A DNA stretch of 64,000 nucleotides from 39-52-133 sp035531075 (GTDB taxonomy: Bacteria; Pseudomonadota; Gammaproteobacteria; Burkholderiales; Gallionellaceae). The DNA is taken from NCBI GenBank assembly GCA_035531075.1, contig DATKTO010000030.1, forward strand, positions 132,926-196,925, written 5' to 3'. Below, in pieces: positions 16,374 to 27,855 of the stretch. Each line of letters opens with the position of its first letter. The first letter of the stretch is position 1. The translations under genes were made by a program, and so were the position numbers. The notes under the pieces are model-generated. The model worked only from the letters and a program-made list of their open reading frames with translations, had not been told where the DNA came from and did not search any database.

Positions 16374-16604
16374 TTACATTCCCACCCTGGTAGCCACCGG
16401 ATCAACTGTACGAACGATATCCAGTATCTGTATGCCCTGAACTTGGTCAGGATCATATTTCACGACAATCGAATGGGGGTGTGCATGATGGTCAAACTCG
16501 GCACAATCAACACCAACGACCCCCATGATTCTTCTTTCCAAATTGCTTCTTGCCTGTGGATCTAATTCAGGATGTACGTGAATCAACATATCTGCAGTAT
16601 TCAT
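16374..16604 (-). CDS. Small HMA-like ferredoxin-fold protein
   Basis: The 76-residue protein has the size and beta-alpha-beta pattern of a heavy-metal-associated-like domain: MLIHVHPEL strand, helix QARSNLERRIMGVVGV, and SIVVKYDPDQ strand. It lacks the CxxC metal-binding pair and instead has a His-rich loop, DHHAHPH, in the middle. Its role is unknown; metal binding through the His cluster is possible but unproven. A GAAGGAGAA ribosome-binding site precedes its ATG on the reverse strand. It is transcribed away from recA. Confidence 0.75.
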   Translation of the reverse strand: MNTADMLIHVHPELDPQARSNLERRIMGVVGVDCAEFDHHAHPHSIVVKYDPDQVQGIQILDIVRTVDPVATRVGM

Positions 16605-16859
16605 GATTTTCTCCTTCCATTGCAGAAAGAACAGGGATAGGTCAAAAACTCCTTCCCCTCAAACTGATTATAGACCTTTAGAGGGGGAAATGTTGGCAAA
16701 GGGTGCGCATATTTGATTCGTGCTCACTCCAGCCGTCTGATTAGTTATTGCATATATTCAGTATGTTAGCTTTGCTCTGCCAGGATTAGAACGATCGTAC
16801 TATGCAAGCCTGAACTCCTATGCCATAATCTCACCAACAATTTTTTAAGGAATAGCGTG

Positions 16860-17966
16860 ATGGATGACAATAAAAGCAAGGCACTCGCAGCAGCATTGGG
16901 CCAGATTGAGAAACAGTTTGGCAAAGGCTCGATTATGCGCCTGGGCGACGATGATATCGGGCGCGACATCGATGTGGTCTCCACCGGTTCCTTGGGTTTG
17001 GACATCGCGCTGGGAGTGGGCGGCTTGCCACGCGGTCGCGTGATTGAAATCTATGGTCCCGAGTCTTCGGGTAAAACTACGCTGACGCTGCAAGTCATCG
17101 CCGAAATGCAAAAGTTGGGCGGTACCGCGGCCTTTATCGACGCGGAACACGCGCTCGATCCGCAGTATGCGCAGAAGCTCGGCGTCAACGTGACCGAGCT
17201 TTTGATCTCGCAGCCGGACAACGGCGAACAGGCGCTGGAAATTGTGGACATGCTGGTGCGTTCAGCCGCTGTGGACATTGTGATTGTGGACTCGGTTGCC
17301 GCGTTGACGCCAAAGGCGGAGATCGAAGGCGAGATGGGCGATGCGCAGATGGGCTTGCATGCTCGCTTGATGTCGCAGGCCTTGCGCAAGCTCACTGCCA
17401 ATATCAAGCGTTCCAATACCACCGTAATTTTCATTAACCAGATCCGCATGAAAATCGGCGTCATGTTCGGCAGCCCTGAAACCACAACCGGCGGTAATGC
17501 GTTAAAGTTCTACGCCTCGGTGCGCCTGGATATCCGCCGCACTGGTGCGATCAAGAAGGGCGAAGAAGTGATCGGTTCCGAGACACGCGTAAAAGTGGTG
17601 AAGAACAAAGTCGCTCCCCCATTCAAGCAGGCCGAGTTTGACATTCTGTACGGAGAAGGCATTTCACGCGAAGGCGAAATCGTAGAGCTGGGCGTGCTGC
17701 ATAAGTTTGTGGAAAAAGCGGGTGCCTGGTACGCCTACAACGGCGAAAAAATCGGCCAGGGCAAAGACAATGCGCGCGAATACCTGAAAGAACACCCTGC
17801 CATTGCCGCTGAAATTGAAAACAAAATCCGCGATGCAGTCGGTGTTGCCGCGAAAAATGTCAGTCCTGAGGCAGAAATAAAAAAGGCTGCTGCAGGCAAG
17901 AGCAGTGCTGCCAAGAGTGCTGCTGCCAAGAGCGGTGAAGCCAAGGTTGCGGAATCTCTGGAGTAA
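16860..17966 (+). CDS. recA: Recombinase A
   Basis: RecA forms filaments on single-stranded DNA, drives homologous pairing, and triggers LexA self-cleavage. The 368-residue protein has Walker A GPESSGKT at about residues 65-72, the loop motif EIEGEMGDAQMGLHARLMSQ, and VIFINQIRMKIGVMFG. The tail is Lys/Ala-rich (AAAGKSSAAKSAAAKSG), unlike the acidic tail of E. coli RecA. The ATG at 16860 is preferred, eight bases after AAGGA; an overlapping GTG at 16857 is also in frame. No clear LexA box was found upstream. Confidence 0.98.
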   Translation: MDDNKSKALAAALGQIEKQFGKGSIMRLGDDDIGRDIDVVSTGSLGLDIALGVGGLPRGRVIEIYGPESSGKTTLTLQVIAEMQKLGGTAAFIDAEHALDPQYAQKLGVNVTELLISQPDNGEQALEIVDMLVRSAAVDIVIVDSVAALTPKAEIEGEMGDAQMGLHARLMSQALRKLTANIKRSNTTVIFINQIRMKIGVMFGSPETTTGGNALKFYASVRLDIRRTGAIKKGEEVIGSETRVKVVKNKVAPPFKQAEFDILYGEGISREGEIVELGVLHKFVEKAGAWYAYNGEKIGQGKDNAREYLKEHPAIAAEIENKIRDAVGVAAKNVSPEAEIKKAAAGKSSAAKSAAAKSGEAKVAESLE

Positions 17967-17998
17967 GTTAGAGAGCAGCCGGTAGTGAGTGTTAAGCG

Positions 17999-18454
17999 GT
18001 GAAAGGGAAGACCGAGCTCAGCCTGCGCGGGCGCGCCTTGCAGGCTTTGGCCAGGCGCGAATTGAGCCGTGCAGAACTTCACGCAAAGCTCTTGCCTCAC
18101 ATTACCGAAGCAGAGGATGCCGGTGCGTTGCTGGACGATCTGGAGAAGCGCGGCTGGCTTTCCGATGCACGAGCGCTTGACCAGACCGTGCGCATCCGCA
18201 GCGCCCGCTTTGGTACTCAGCGCATCGCGCATGAACTCAGGCAAAAAGGCATCAGCGACGAACTCATCAGTGCCGCGATACCGCAACTGAAGGAAGGTGA
18301 GCTGGAAGCCGCGCGTGCAGTGTGGCACCGAAAATTTGCGAATCCCCCGCAGGACCAGAAAGAAAAGGCCAGGCAAGTGCGCTTCCTGCAATCGCGCGGA
18401 TTTTCAATGGATGTTATTTTCAGCGTAATGCGCATAAACGATGAGAGTGAGTAA
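17999..18454 (+). CDS. recX: RecA regulator RecX
   Basis: The 151-residue protein modulates RecA filament activity. Family features are three repeated three-helix units, with LSLRGRALQALARRELSRAE near the start, LEKRGWLSDARALDQTVRIR in the middle and RFLQSRGFSMDVIFSVM at the end. It starts with GTG 32 bases after recA, the standard recA-recX arrangement, so it is probably expressed by read-through from recA. Confidence 0.9.
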   Translation: MKGKTELSLRGRALQALARRELSRAELHAKLLPHITEAEDAGALLDDLEKRGWLSDARALDQTVRIRSARFGTQRIAHELRQKGISDELISAAIPQLKEGELEAARAVWHRKFANPPQDQKEKARQVRFLQSRGFSMDVIFSVMRINDESE

Positions 18455-18565
18455 TTCCCCGCGTATAAAAAGCCGCATGAGGCGCAGGAGGAGGTACAAT
18501 TTTCTTGCATATTATGAGAATGATTGTTGTGTTAAACCAAGGCCGGAATAACTTCATCATCAAAT

Positions 18566-18958
18566 ATGCATAGCATTTTTCCCGAGGTAGAAGCGTTCAA
18601 AACGCAGCTGGAAATATTGCGCCGGGACTTTATCTGCAACACTCGTTTGCCTGATGTCAACGCATCAGTTTCATTCCTGGGACAATTTCAGGGGCAAGCA
18701 GTGCTGTGGAATATGAATCTTGCCACGCTGCATCACTATCGTCTTGCCGCAGTCGATGCAAAATCCACAACACAACAGAGAAATCTCAACTGCCCGTTCA
18801 TTGAAATTAATGCGGGCTTTGAGGGTGTCTATCAGATCAGAGTCGGGCTTGATCTTGCAGTCATCGATGAGCCTGTCATAAAGAAATCCATCATCATGAT
18901 CCGCAATTACAGGCGGCTTGCCATCGGCAAAATCGAGTTCTGTAGCGGCAATAGTTGA
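18566..18958 (+). CDS. Conserved-looking hypothetical protein
   Basis: The 130-residue protein is not recognised. It has no signal peptide or membrane segment. It is a mixed alpha/beta sequence with TLHHYRLAAVDAK, CPFIEINAGFEGVYQIRVGLDLAVIDEPVIKKSIIM in the middle, and two late basic stretches. It ends 65 bases before the MacA-like gene and might share its transcript. Codon use looks like that of its neighbours. Confidence that it is a real gene is moderate. Confidence 0.6.
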   Translation: MHSIFPEVEAFKTQLEILRRDFICNTRLPDVNASVSFLGQFQGQAVLWNMNLATLHHYRLAAVDAKSTTQQRNLNCPFIEINAGFEGVYQIRVGLDLAVIDEPVIKKSIIMIRNYRRLAIGKIEFCSGNS

Positions 18959-19023
18959 TATTTATGCCGGTGACCGCATGTCGGCAAGAGGTGTACTATA
19001 TCCGCTTGAGTTAAGGAGATGGT

Positions 19024-20211
19024 ATGGATCGGAGCAGACGTATTTCCAGGTTTTACAAATGGGGTATTCTGTTGGGCGTGGGCATTATTGTGCTGGCTAC
19101 TATTGGCTATTACACGCGTGCCAAGCCGTTGCCGGTTAGCTTGTGGACAGTTGAACCCGGCACAGTAGAGGCCACGGTCAGCAACAATCGCGCGGGCACA
19201 GTCAAAGCCTGCCGCCGTGCCAAGATGTCTCCGCCAGCAGGCGGCCAAATTTCCCAATTGAAAGTAAAAAAAGGCGAGCGGGTTGCCGCGGGCCAGATTT
19301 TGCTTGAGCTATGGCATAAGGATTTGCACGCTCAGGAAGAGTTGGCGCAGGATCAGTTGAGAACCGTAAGCAGCAGGGCGAAGGAGGCATGCGCGATGGC
19401 GGAGGCAGCGCAGCGCGAAGCCGAGAGGTCAGTGCAGCTCAGGGAGCAGGGCTTTATTTCGTCGCAACAGCTGGATCGCAGCCAGACCGATGCCAAGGCG
19501 CGCAACGCTTCTTGCGAAGCGGCCAAGGGGGAAGTTGAGCAGAGCAGTGCACGCATCGAAGTGGCTCGTGCAAGCCTCGATCGCATGACATTGCGCGCTC
19601 CATTCAGCGGGGTCGTGGCCGATATCAGTGGCGAGTTGGGTGAATATGCCACGCCGTCACCCCCCGGCATCCCCACGCTTCCGGCGATAGACCTGATTGA
19701 CGATAGTTGCCTGTACGTCAGCGCACCGATAGATGAGGTGGATGCCTCGGTGGTGAAAGTGGGGCAGCTCAGCCGCATTACACTGGATGCGATCAAAGGC
19801 AAAAAATTTGCCGGTAAGGTGCAGCGTATCGCACCCTATGTGATCGAACTGGAAAAGCAGGCGCGCACGGTGGAGGTAGAAGTGGCCTTTACCGAGCTGC
19901 CGCAGGAAGAAAACCTGCTGGTAGGATATAGCGCGGATATCGAGATTGTGTATAAGGTCAGGGAACATGTGCTGCGCATACCCACGCAGCACCTGATGGA
20001 GGGCAAAAAAGTGCTGGTGTACAAAGCCGAAGGAGTGCTGGAAGAGCGTACGGTGACTACCGGGCTGGCCAATTGGGAGTTTACCGAAATTCTTTCAGGA
20101 CTCAAGGAGGGCGATCAGATTGTCGCTTCGCTTGATCGTACAGGGGTGAAGGCCGGGGTGAAGGCTAAACCGGATACGACAAAACAGGATGGAGCGAAGC
20201 CAGCGCCATGA
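19024..20211 (+). CDS. MacA-type periplasmic adaptor (HlyD family)
   Basis: The 395-residue membrane-fusion protein has one N-terminal transmembrane anchor (about residues 12-30). A lipoyl/barrel-sandwich region follows, then a coiled-coil hairpin at about residues 85-180 (Ala, Glu, Gln-rich), and then barrel domains (LRAPFSGVVADISGELGEY, the returning lipoyl half). It would link an inner-membrane ABC exporter to an outer-membrane channel; no TolC-like gene is in the window. AAGGAG precedes the ATG. It overlaps the ATPase gene by four bases. Confidence 0.88.
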   Translation: MDRSRRISRFYKWGILLGVGIIVLATIGYYTRAKPLPVSLWTVEPGTVEATVSNNRAGTVKACRRAKMSPPAGGQISQLKVKKGERVAAGQILLELWHKDLHAQEELAQDQLRTVSSRAKEACAMAEAAQREAERSVQLREQGFISSQQLDRSQTDAKARNASCEAAKGEVEQSSARIEVARASLDRMTLRAPFSGVVADISGELGEYATPSPPGIPTLPAIDLIDDSCLYVSAPIDEVDASVVKVGQLSRITLDAIKGKKFAGKVQRIAPYVIELEKQARTVEVEVAFTELPQEENLLVGYSADIEIVYKVREHVLRIPTQHLMEGKKVLVYKAEGVLEERTVTTGLANWEFTEILSGLKEGDQIVASLDRTGVKAGVKAKPDTTKQDGAKPAP

Positions 20212-20894
20212 TTGAGTTCAGTAAAGTGAGTCGCAACTTTCTGGTCGGCGACCAGATGGTTCATGCACTGCGGGATGTCGATCTCAGTATCGGTGCGGGT
20301 GAATATGTGTCCATCATGGGGCCGTCAGGGTCAGGAAAATCCAGTCTGTTAAACCTGATAGGCCTGCTGGACAGGCCAAGCTCCGGCGTCTACAAGCTCG
20401 ACGGGCTGGATGTTACCACGCTGGATGATGAACAGCAGGCGCGCGTGCGGCGCGAAAAAATCGGCTTCGTGTTTCAGTTCTTTCACCTGGTACCCCGCCT
20501 TACTGCAGCAATGAACATAGAGTTGCCGCTGATACTTGGCGGCGTTGCCATAGAAGAGCGCAAAGAGCGTGTCGCAAAGCTGCTGGAAAGTTATGGCCTA
20601 AGCGACCGCGCAGAGCACAGGCCGGAACAGCTTTCAGGCGGGCAACGACAGCGCGTGGCAATTGCACGCGCCACCATCATGCGGCCTTCGGTATTGCTGG
20701 CGGATGAGCCCACCGGCAATCTGGACAGCACAACCGGCAAAGAGGTGATACGTCTGCTGGAGCAACTGACAGAGCAGGGTGTGACTCTGATTATCGTCAC
20801 GCATGACCGGGACAATGGCAATCGCGCCTTGCGCCAGATCACCATGGTCGATGGCATGATAGTAGGAGATAAGCGCAAAAGCGATCAGCCATGA
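20208..20894 (+). CDS. ABC transporter ATPase, MacB/LolD type
   Basis: The 228-residue ATPase has Walker A GPSGSGKSS at about residues 38-46, signature LSGGQRQRVAIARA at about residues 142-155, and Walker B LLADEPTGNLDS. It belongs to the type VII (mechanotransmission) ABC family that powers MacB, LolCDE and FtsEX systems from the cytoplasm. It overlaps the adaptor gene upstream and the first permease gene downstream (ATGA in both cases), showing tight coupling. Confidence 0.9.
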   Translation: MIEFSKVSRNFLVGDQMVHALRDVDLSIGAGEYVSIMGPSGSGKSSLLNLIGLLDRPSSGVYKLDGLDVTTLDDEQQARVRREKIGFVFQFFHLVPRLTAAMNIELPLILGGVAIEERKERVAKLLESYGLSDRAEHRPEQLSGGQRQRVAIARATIMRPSVLLADEPTGNLDSTTGKEVIRLLEQLTEQGVTLIIVTHDRDNGNRALRQITMVDGMIVGDKRKSDQP

Positions 20895-22099
20895 AATTGA
20901 ATGACACATTGCAGTTTGCATCCACCAGCTTGAACAGCTCGCGTTCGCGATCCTTGCTGATGATACTGGCCATGTCCATCGGTGTGGCTGCAGTGGTGAT
21001 TCTTACCGCGTTGGGAGAGGGTGCCCGCCTGTATGTCGTAAATCAGTTCACTTCCCTGGGCACCAATCTGGTGATCGTCTTTCCAGGTCGTTCTGAAACA
21101 GCAGGCGTGAATCCCGGCATGCTGATCGGGCAAATCCCGCGCGATCTGGTGCTGGATGATGCGATGGCGATATTGCGCAGCAGTGCCGTGCGCCGCATGG
21201 CTCCGCTGGCGATAGGCGCGGCACTGGCATCCAACGGACCGCTCAACCGCGAGGTAACGGTGTTGGGCTCCACCGCTGAATTGCTCGCCATCCGCCACAT
21301 GACCATGGCGCAGGGTCAGTTCTTGCCGGAAGGTCCGGCGGATGCGGCCTCGCCTGTGGTGGTGATAGGCAATACAATCAAACAGGAACTGTTCGGTGTG
21401 GAGAATGCGGTGGGTTCCTGGCTGCATCTCGGCGACAGGCGCTTCCGCGTGGTTGGCATCCTGTCATCGCAGGGTACGGCGATGGGCATGAATACCGACG
21501 AACTGGTGATTGTTCCGGTGGCGTCCGCACACATGCTGTTCAATACGCAGAACCTGATACGCATATTGGTCGAGGCCAAGAGCCGCGAGGACATCGAGCG
21601 CGCCAGAAGCCAAAGCGAAGAAATTCTGTTCCGGCAGCACGGCGGCGAACGCGATGTAACAGTGGTGACCCAGGATGCGATGGTGGCCACCTTTGACCGC
21701 ATCTTGCGCACCCTGACCATAGCGGTTGGCGGAATAGCCGCGATCAGTCTGGCAGTGGCGGGAGTGCTGATCATGAATGTGATGCTGATTGCGGTGTCGC
21801 AGCGCACCCAGGAAATCGGCCTGCTCAAGGCGCTGGGGGCGCCACCGGCGCAGATACGCCGCCTGTTTTTTGCCGAGGCGGTACTGCTGTCGCTGGCGGG
21901 GAGCGTGGTCGGATTATTGCTGGGCCAGCTGGGCAGTTTTGTGATTGGACAAATCTATCCGTCATTGCCGGTAGCGGCGCCATGGTGGGCGATCATCGCT
22001 GCATTCAGCACCGCTTTGGGTACCGGCATAGTGTTCAGTGTGTGGCCTGCGCGCCGCGCAGCACAGCTTGATCCTGTCCTGGCGCTTGCGAGAAGATAA
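20891..22099 (+). CDS. ABC transporter permease, MacB/FtsX family (first copy)
   Basis: The 402-residue protein has one N-terminal helix (about 22-42), a large periplasmic MacB core domain (about 50-270) and three C-terminal helices (about 285-310, 335-360, 365-390) with the FtsX motif TQEIGLLKALGAP. Unlike E. coli MacB, the ATPase is encoded separately. It is followed at once by a second permease of the same family, so the pair probably forms a heterodimeric exporter. Substrate unknown. Confidence 0.88.
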   Translation: MKLNDTLQFASTSLNSSRSRSLLMILAMSIGVAAVVILTALGEGARLYVVNQFTSLGTNLVIVFPGRSETAGVNPGMLIGQIPRDLVLDDAMAILRSSAVRRMAPLAIGAALASNGPLNREVTVLGSTAELLAIRHMTMAQGQFLPEGPADAASPVVVIGNTIKQELFGVENAVGSWLHLGDRRFRVVGILSSQGTAMGMNTDELVIVPVASAHMLFNTQNLIRILVEAKSREDIERARSQSEEILFRQHGGERDVTVVTQDAMVATFDRILRTLTIAVGGIAAISLAVAGVLIMNVMLIAVSQRTQEIGLLKALGAPPAQIRRLFFAEAVLLSLAGSVVGLLLGQLGSFVIGQIYPSLPVAAPWWAIIAAFSTALGTGIVFSVWPARRAAQLDPVLALARR

Positions 22100-23298
22100 T
22101 GTTTTTCAGTGACCTTCTTCGGCTGACCGTATCGACATTTGTGATCTACCGCATGCGCAGTTTTTTGACCGGTCTGGGTATTGCGATCGGCGTGGCAGCC
22201 GTAATTTTGCTGACCTCCATAGGCGAAGGCTTGCACCAGTATTTGCTGGATGAGTTTAGCCAGTTTGGTACCAATGTCATCACCATACAGCCGGGTAAAT
22301 CGCAGACACATGGCGGCAATGCGGGCATCTTCGGCACCATCAAACCGTTGACCTTGGAAGATGCGGACGCGCTGCGGCGGGTTCCTAACCTGGAATTTGT
22401 GAATCCTTCCGTACAGGGAAATGCGGAGGTGCGTGCCGATGGCAAAAGCCGGCGCTGTTTTGTTTATGGTGCTGGGCCGGACTTTCCGCGCGCATTCAAG
22501 ATGAATGTGCAGGTGGGAAATTTTCTGCCGGACGATGAATCCACCCATGCGCGGAATTTTGTCGTGCTGGGGCATAAGGTAAGGCAGGAACTGTTCAGTG
22601 ACGCGAACCCGCTGGGCGGATATGTGCGCATAGGCGGGGAACGCTATCGCGTGATCGGTGTGATGGAGTCAAAGGGGCAGGTTTTGGGTTTTGATATGGA
22701 CGACATCGTTTATATCCCGGCAGCGCGTGCAATGGAGATGTTTAACCGTGCCGGCCTGATAGAAATCAATGTGAATTACCTGCCCTCGGTCGATGTAAAC
22801 AAGGTGGTGGCGAGCATCAAGAGCATATTGTCGGCCCGGCACGGGCGCGAAGACTATACCGTTATCACGCAGGAACAGGCGCTGGAAGTGATGAACTCTG
22901 TGCTGGATGTGATTACCTTTGCGGTGGCGGCGATTGGCGCAATTTCATTGCTGGTGGGGGGTGTAGGGATTCTGACTATCATGACCATGGCGGTGACCGA
23001 GCGTACCGGCGAGATAGGTTTGCTGCGGGCATTGGGTGCACGCCAGCAGCAGGTGCTGATGCTGTTCCTGGGCGAGGCCATTCTGCTTTCGGCTGCCGGT
23101 GGCCTGGCTGGCTTGCTGATAGGTATGGGCGTGGCGCAAGCCTTGCATGCATTTATACCGTCTTTACCGGTGCAGATTCCGGTATTTTTTGCGGTACTGG
23201 CGGAGTCCAGCGCGGTATTGATCGGGCTGGCTGCCGGCGTGATGCCAGCGCGCCGCGCGGCACGCATGGATCCGGTTGAGGCGCTACGTACCGAATAA
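22099..23298 (+). CDS. ABC transporter permease, MacB/FtsX family (second copy)
   Basis: The 399-residue protein has the same layout as its upstream neighbour: an N-terminal helix, a periplasmic core, and three C-terminal helices with the motif TERTGEIGLLRALGAR at about residues 295-310. The start ATG overlaps the preceding stop by one base. The two permeases are similar in architecture but clearly diverged, consistent with an old duplication and heterodimer formation. It ends one base before the convergent thioredoxin-like gene. Confidence 0.88.
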   Translation: MFFSDLLRLTVSTFVIYRMRSFLTGLGIAIGVAAVILLTSIGEGLHQYLLDEFSQFGTNVITIQPGKSQTHGGNAGIFGTIKPLTLEDADALRRVPNLEFVNPSVQGNAEVRADGKSRRCFVYGAGPDFPRAFKMNVQVGNFLPDDESTHARNFVVLGHKVRQELFSDANPLGGYVRIGGERYRVIGVMESKGQVLGFDMDDIVYIPAARAMEMFNRAGLIEINVNYLPSVDVNKVVASIKSILSARHGREDYTVITQEQALEVMNSVLDVITFAVAAIGAISLLVGGVGILTIMTMAVTERTGEIGLLRALGARQQQVLMLFLGEAILLSAAGGLAGLLIGMGVAQALHAFIPSLPVQIPVFFAVLAESSAVLIGLAAGVMPARRAARMDPVEALRTE

Positions 23299-23299
23299 C

Positions 23300-23845
23300 T
23301 TAAAGCAGTGGCTTGATGATGCCTTCAAGTTTATCAGTGCTCAATGTACCGAGTTGCGTCGTCACAATTTTGCCGCTGCGCTCAACGATAACCGTATACG
23401 GCAATCCCCCCTGGACATTGCCGATACGTCTGGCTAAATCTATGCCTGCCAGATCGCCCAGCAGCACCGGGTAGTTCATTCCAACCTCGGCGGCAAAACT
23501 TTGCACCTTGCTCTTCTGGTCAATTGCAATGCCGATAAACTGCACGCCCTGTTTGCCGTATTTTTTCTGCAGTTTGATAAATTCAGGGATTTCCGCAATA
23601 CACGGCGGGCACCAGGTCGCCCAGAAATTCACAACCATCACCTTGCCCTGCCACTGCGCGAGGGGTTGTACTTTTTCCTGCAGGTCGTAGAAGCTGGCTT
23701 GCGCAACAGCCTCAGCAGCGCCCGGCTTGAGCGAGTCCATTGTGATTGCGGTGGAAGAAGTTTTAGGGGAGAAAATAAAAAAAGCCGCTGCGAAAAGAAT
23801 AACGAGTGATACGCCTGCAATGCTAGCTTGATAAAAGATTTTCAT
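23300..23845 (-). CDS. TlpA/ResA-like thiol-disulfide oxidoreductase
   Basis: The 181-residue protein has an N-terminal membrane anchor or signal (about residues 7-25). A periplasmic thioredoxin fold follows, with active site WCPPC at residues 78-82 and the cis-Pro segment GLPYTVIV. Such proteins reduce apocytochrome c heme-site thiols or other periplasmic disulfides. Given the many c-type cytochromes in the window, a link to cytochrome c maturation is possible but not shown by position. Confidence 0.88.
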   Translation of the reverse strand: MKIFYQASIAGVSLVILFAAAFFIFSPKTSSTAITMDSLKPGAAEAVAQASFYDLQEKVQPLAQWQGKVMVVNFWATWCPPCIAEIPEFIKLQKKYGKQGVQFIGIAIDQKSKVQSFAAEVGMNYPVLLGDLAGIDLARRIGNVQGGLPYTVIVERSGKIVTTQLGTLSTDKLEGIIKPLL

Positions 23846-23967
23846 GATTTAGATTGTTAGCGGAATTGGGATGGTAAATTAGCCTCTAATGATACACTGA
23901 ACGCGTGGCTGGGATGAAATGGATCTTGCCTGAAACATGTTACTTGTTGATATATAAGGATTTTGTG

Positions 23968-24399
23968 GTGCGAAATTTTGGAATAATATTTTTGCTGGTC
24001 ATACTTGGTTTCCCGGCATTGGAAATTTACACAATGATTCAAGTGGCCGCTGTTATCGGCTGGTGGCTGTTGGCATGGCTTGTTTTCAGTGCGCTGATCG
24101 GCTGGATATTGATCAAGGAAGAGAGTATGGCTGTGTTCGGCAGGCTGGCAGTTACAGTGCAAAACGGCCAGTCGCCATACTCGGCAATTTGGGACAGCGG
24201 CCGCACCCTGCTGGCGGGATTTTTGCTGATTCTTCCCGGCGTATTGAGTGATGTAATTGCGGTGATTTTATTGCTGTTGCCTAATAAATCCGGGCGGATC
24301 AATCCGCACCGTCAGCATGATGATGGCATTATCGAAGGCGAAGTGCGTATCGTAGAGGCAGAGCAGCTTGAATCGAAACCAGGGCCACGAGAAGAGTAG
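23968..24399 (+). CDS. fxsA: FxsA family membrane protein
   Basis: The 143-residue protein has about three membrane segments and the family pattern IFLLVILGFPALEIYTMIQV at the N-terminus, then SALIGWILIKEE, and LLAGFLLILPGVLSDVIAVILLLLP. In E. coli FxsA overproduction relieves phage T7 exclusion by F plasmid; its normal role is unknown. I chose the GTG at 23968, seven bases after AAGGA. An adjacent GTG at 23965 and an upstream GTG at 23905 are possible but would add residues not usual in the family. Confidence 0.8.
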   Translation: MRNFGIIFLLVILGFPALEIYTMIQVAAVIGWWLLAWLVFSALIGWILIKEESMAVFGRLAVTVQNGQSPYSAIWDSGRTLLAGFLLILPGVLSDVIAVILLLLPNKSGRINPHRQHDDGIIEGEVRIVEAEQLESKPGPREE

Positions 24400-24493
24400 C
24401 CATATCTCATGTGGCTCAGACCGCGCGCCGGATGGTATTATTACGTTTTTGCGCAACCGCAGAATTTGCCCCGTTTAAGATATTGGTGAACAC

Positions 24494-27121
<2,628 letters not shown>

Positions 27122-27127
27122 GATCCG

Positions 27128-27163
27128 TAGGTTGGGTTAGCGATTTTATCGCGTAACCCAACA
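27128..27163 (+). repeat. Short dispersed repeat, GTAGGTTGGGTT type
   Basis: The unit GTAGGTTGGGTTAGC...GCGTAACCCAAC is an imperfect hairpin. It recurs at 31757-31791 with the same ends, and partial copies occur at 31668-31697, 31731-31745 and 31849-31883. It is a dispersed intergenic element of a kind commonly seen in proteobacteria, here right after alaS. Confidence 0.75.
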
Positions 27164-27184
27164 ATTAAATTCAACATCAACTTC

Positions 27185-27762
27185 GCCGGGGGCAGCCCGG
27201 CAGCTGGTTACCTTTCTTGCTTCGCCAAGAAAGGTAACCCAAAGAAGGCGAACCCCAATCCACCACCTCTTCGAGGTTCCCTGCGTGTGCTCGACAGGTC
27301 AGGCGGCTGCGGAACTCGCACGATCCGCTGCGCGTCCACGTGCTCAGACAGTCCTCGCCGACATCCCCTGACCTGTCTGTGCTACTCGGTGGTGAATGAG
27401 GGGTGTTACAAGCAAAATTCAAAAGCGGCTTCGAAATCGAAGTACGAGTGTGGGCAGTAGCCCACACGTTTTTTTTACTTTTGATTTTGGTGTGCGCTGC
27501 GCGCACACTGCTTTGGCTTGTGGTTTGGGTTTTGACTTACATTCCCCTGTGCACCGCCGATAAAAATCCCAATCATGCGGTGCTCTTAGGCGAGGATTGT
27601 TTGAGCACGTGGCTGCGCAGCAGATCGTGCGAGTTCCGCAGCCCCGCATGATTGGGATTTTTATCGGGAACCCCGCAGGGGCGGTAAACCGGGGATCGCC
27701 TTCTTTTGGTTACTTTTCTTGGCGAAGCAAGAAAAGTAACTAGCAGCCGGGCTACCCCCGGC
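27185..27762. repeat. Large nested inverted-repeat element in the alaS downstream spacer
   Basis: Three inverted pairs nest around one centre. Outer arms are 27185-27256 and 27691-27762, about 90 percent matched. Middle arms are 27306-27359 and 27589-27643, imperfect. A perfect 24-bp inner pair is 27557-27580 and 27644-27667. The central part also holds a hairpin terminator (27448-27476) and a perfect 8-bp palindrome pair (27490-27497, 27501-27508). No plausible gene lies inside; short open frames here follow the repeats. The outer arm sequence (lysine-tRNA-like in no way, but rich in AAGAAAAGTAAC) resembles dispersed repeats seen between genes of many beta- and gammaproteobacteria. The whole 734-base gap between alaS and the next gene is otherwise empty. 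Confidence 0.8.
27448..27476 (+). terminator. Intrinsic terminator inside the repeat element
   Basis: GTGTGGGC (27448-27455) pairs perfectly with GCCCACAC (27460-27467) over loop AGTA and is followed by G and eight T residues. It lies about 330 bases after alaS. Confidence 0.8.
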
Positions 27763-27855
27763 AACGGTAAATTCACGCTACTCGATGAATTTTTTATGCA
27801 AAAGCTAAAGCGCGGAGTATAGGTAATTGATTGATTCTGTTTAACTAATTTTCTT

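Noticed and set aside
16365..16565. Forward-strand open frame opposite the small HMA-like gene
   Set aside because: The reverse-strand gene has a clear ribosome-binding site and a plausible fold; the forward frame has neither.
16690..16856. LexA box in the recA promoter
   Set aside because: No CTGT-N8-ACAG or close variant was found; absence may mean a different SOS motif.
27177..27776. Small open frames between alaS and the mutase gene
   Set aside because: They follow the inverted repeats, appear on both strands with related sequence, and have no ribosome-binding sites.
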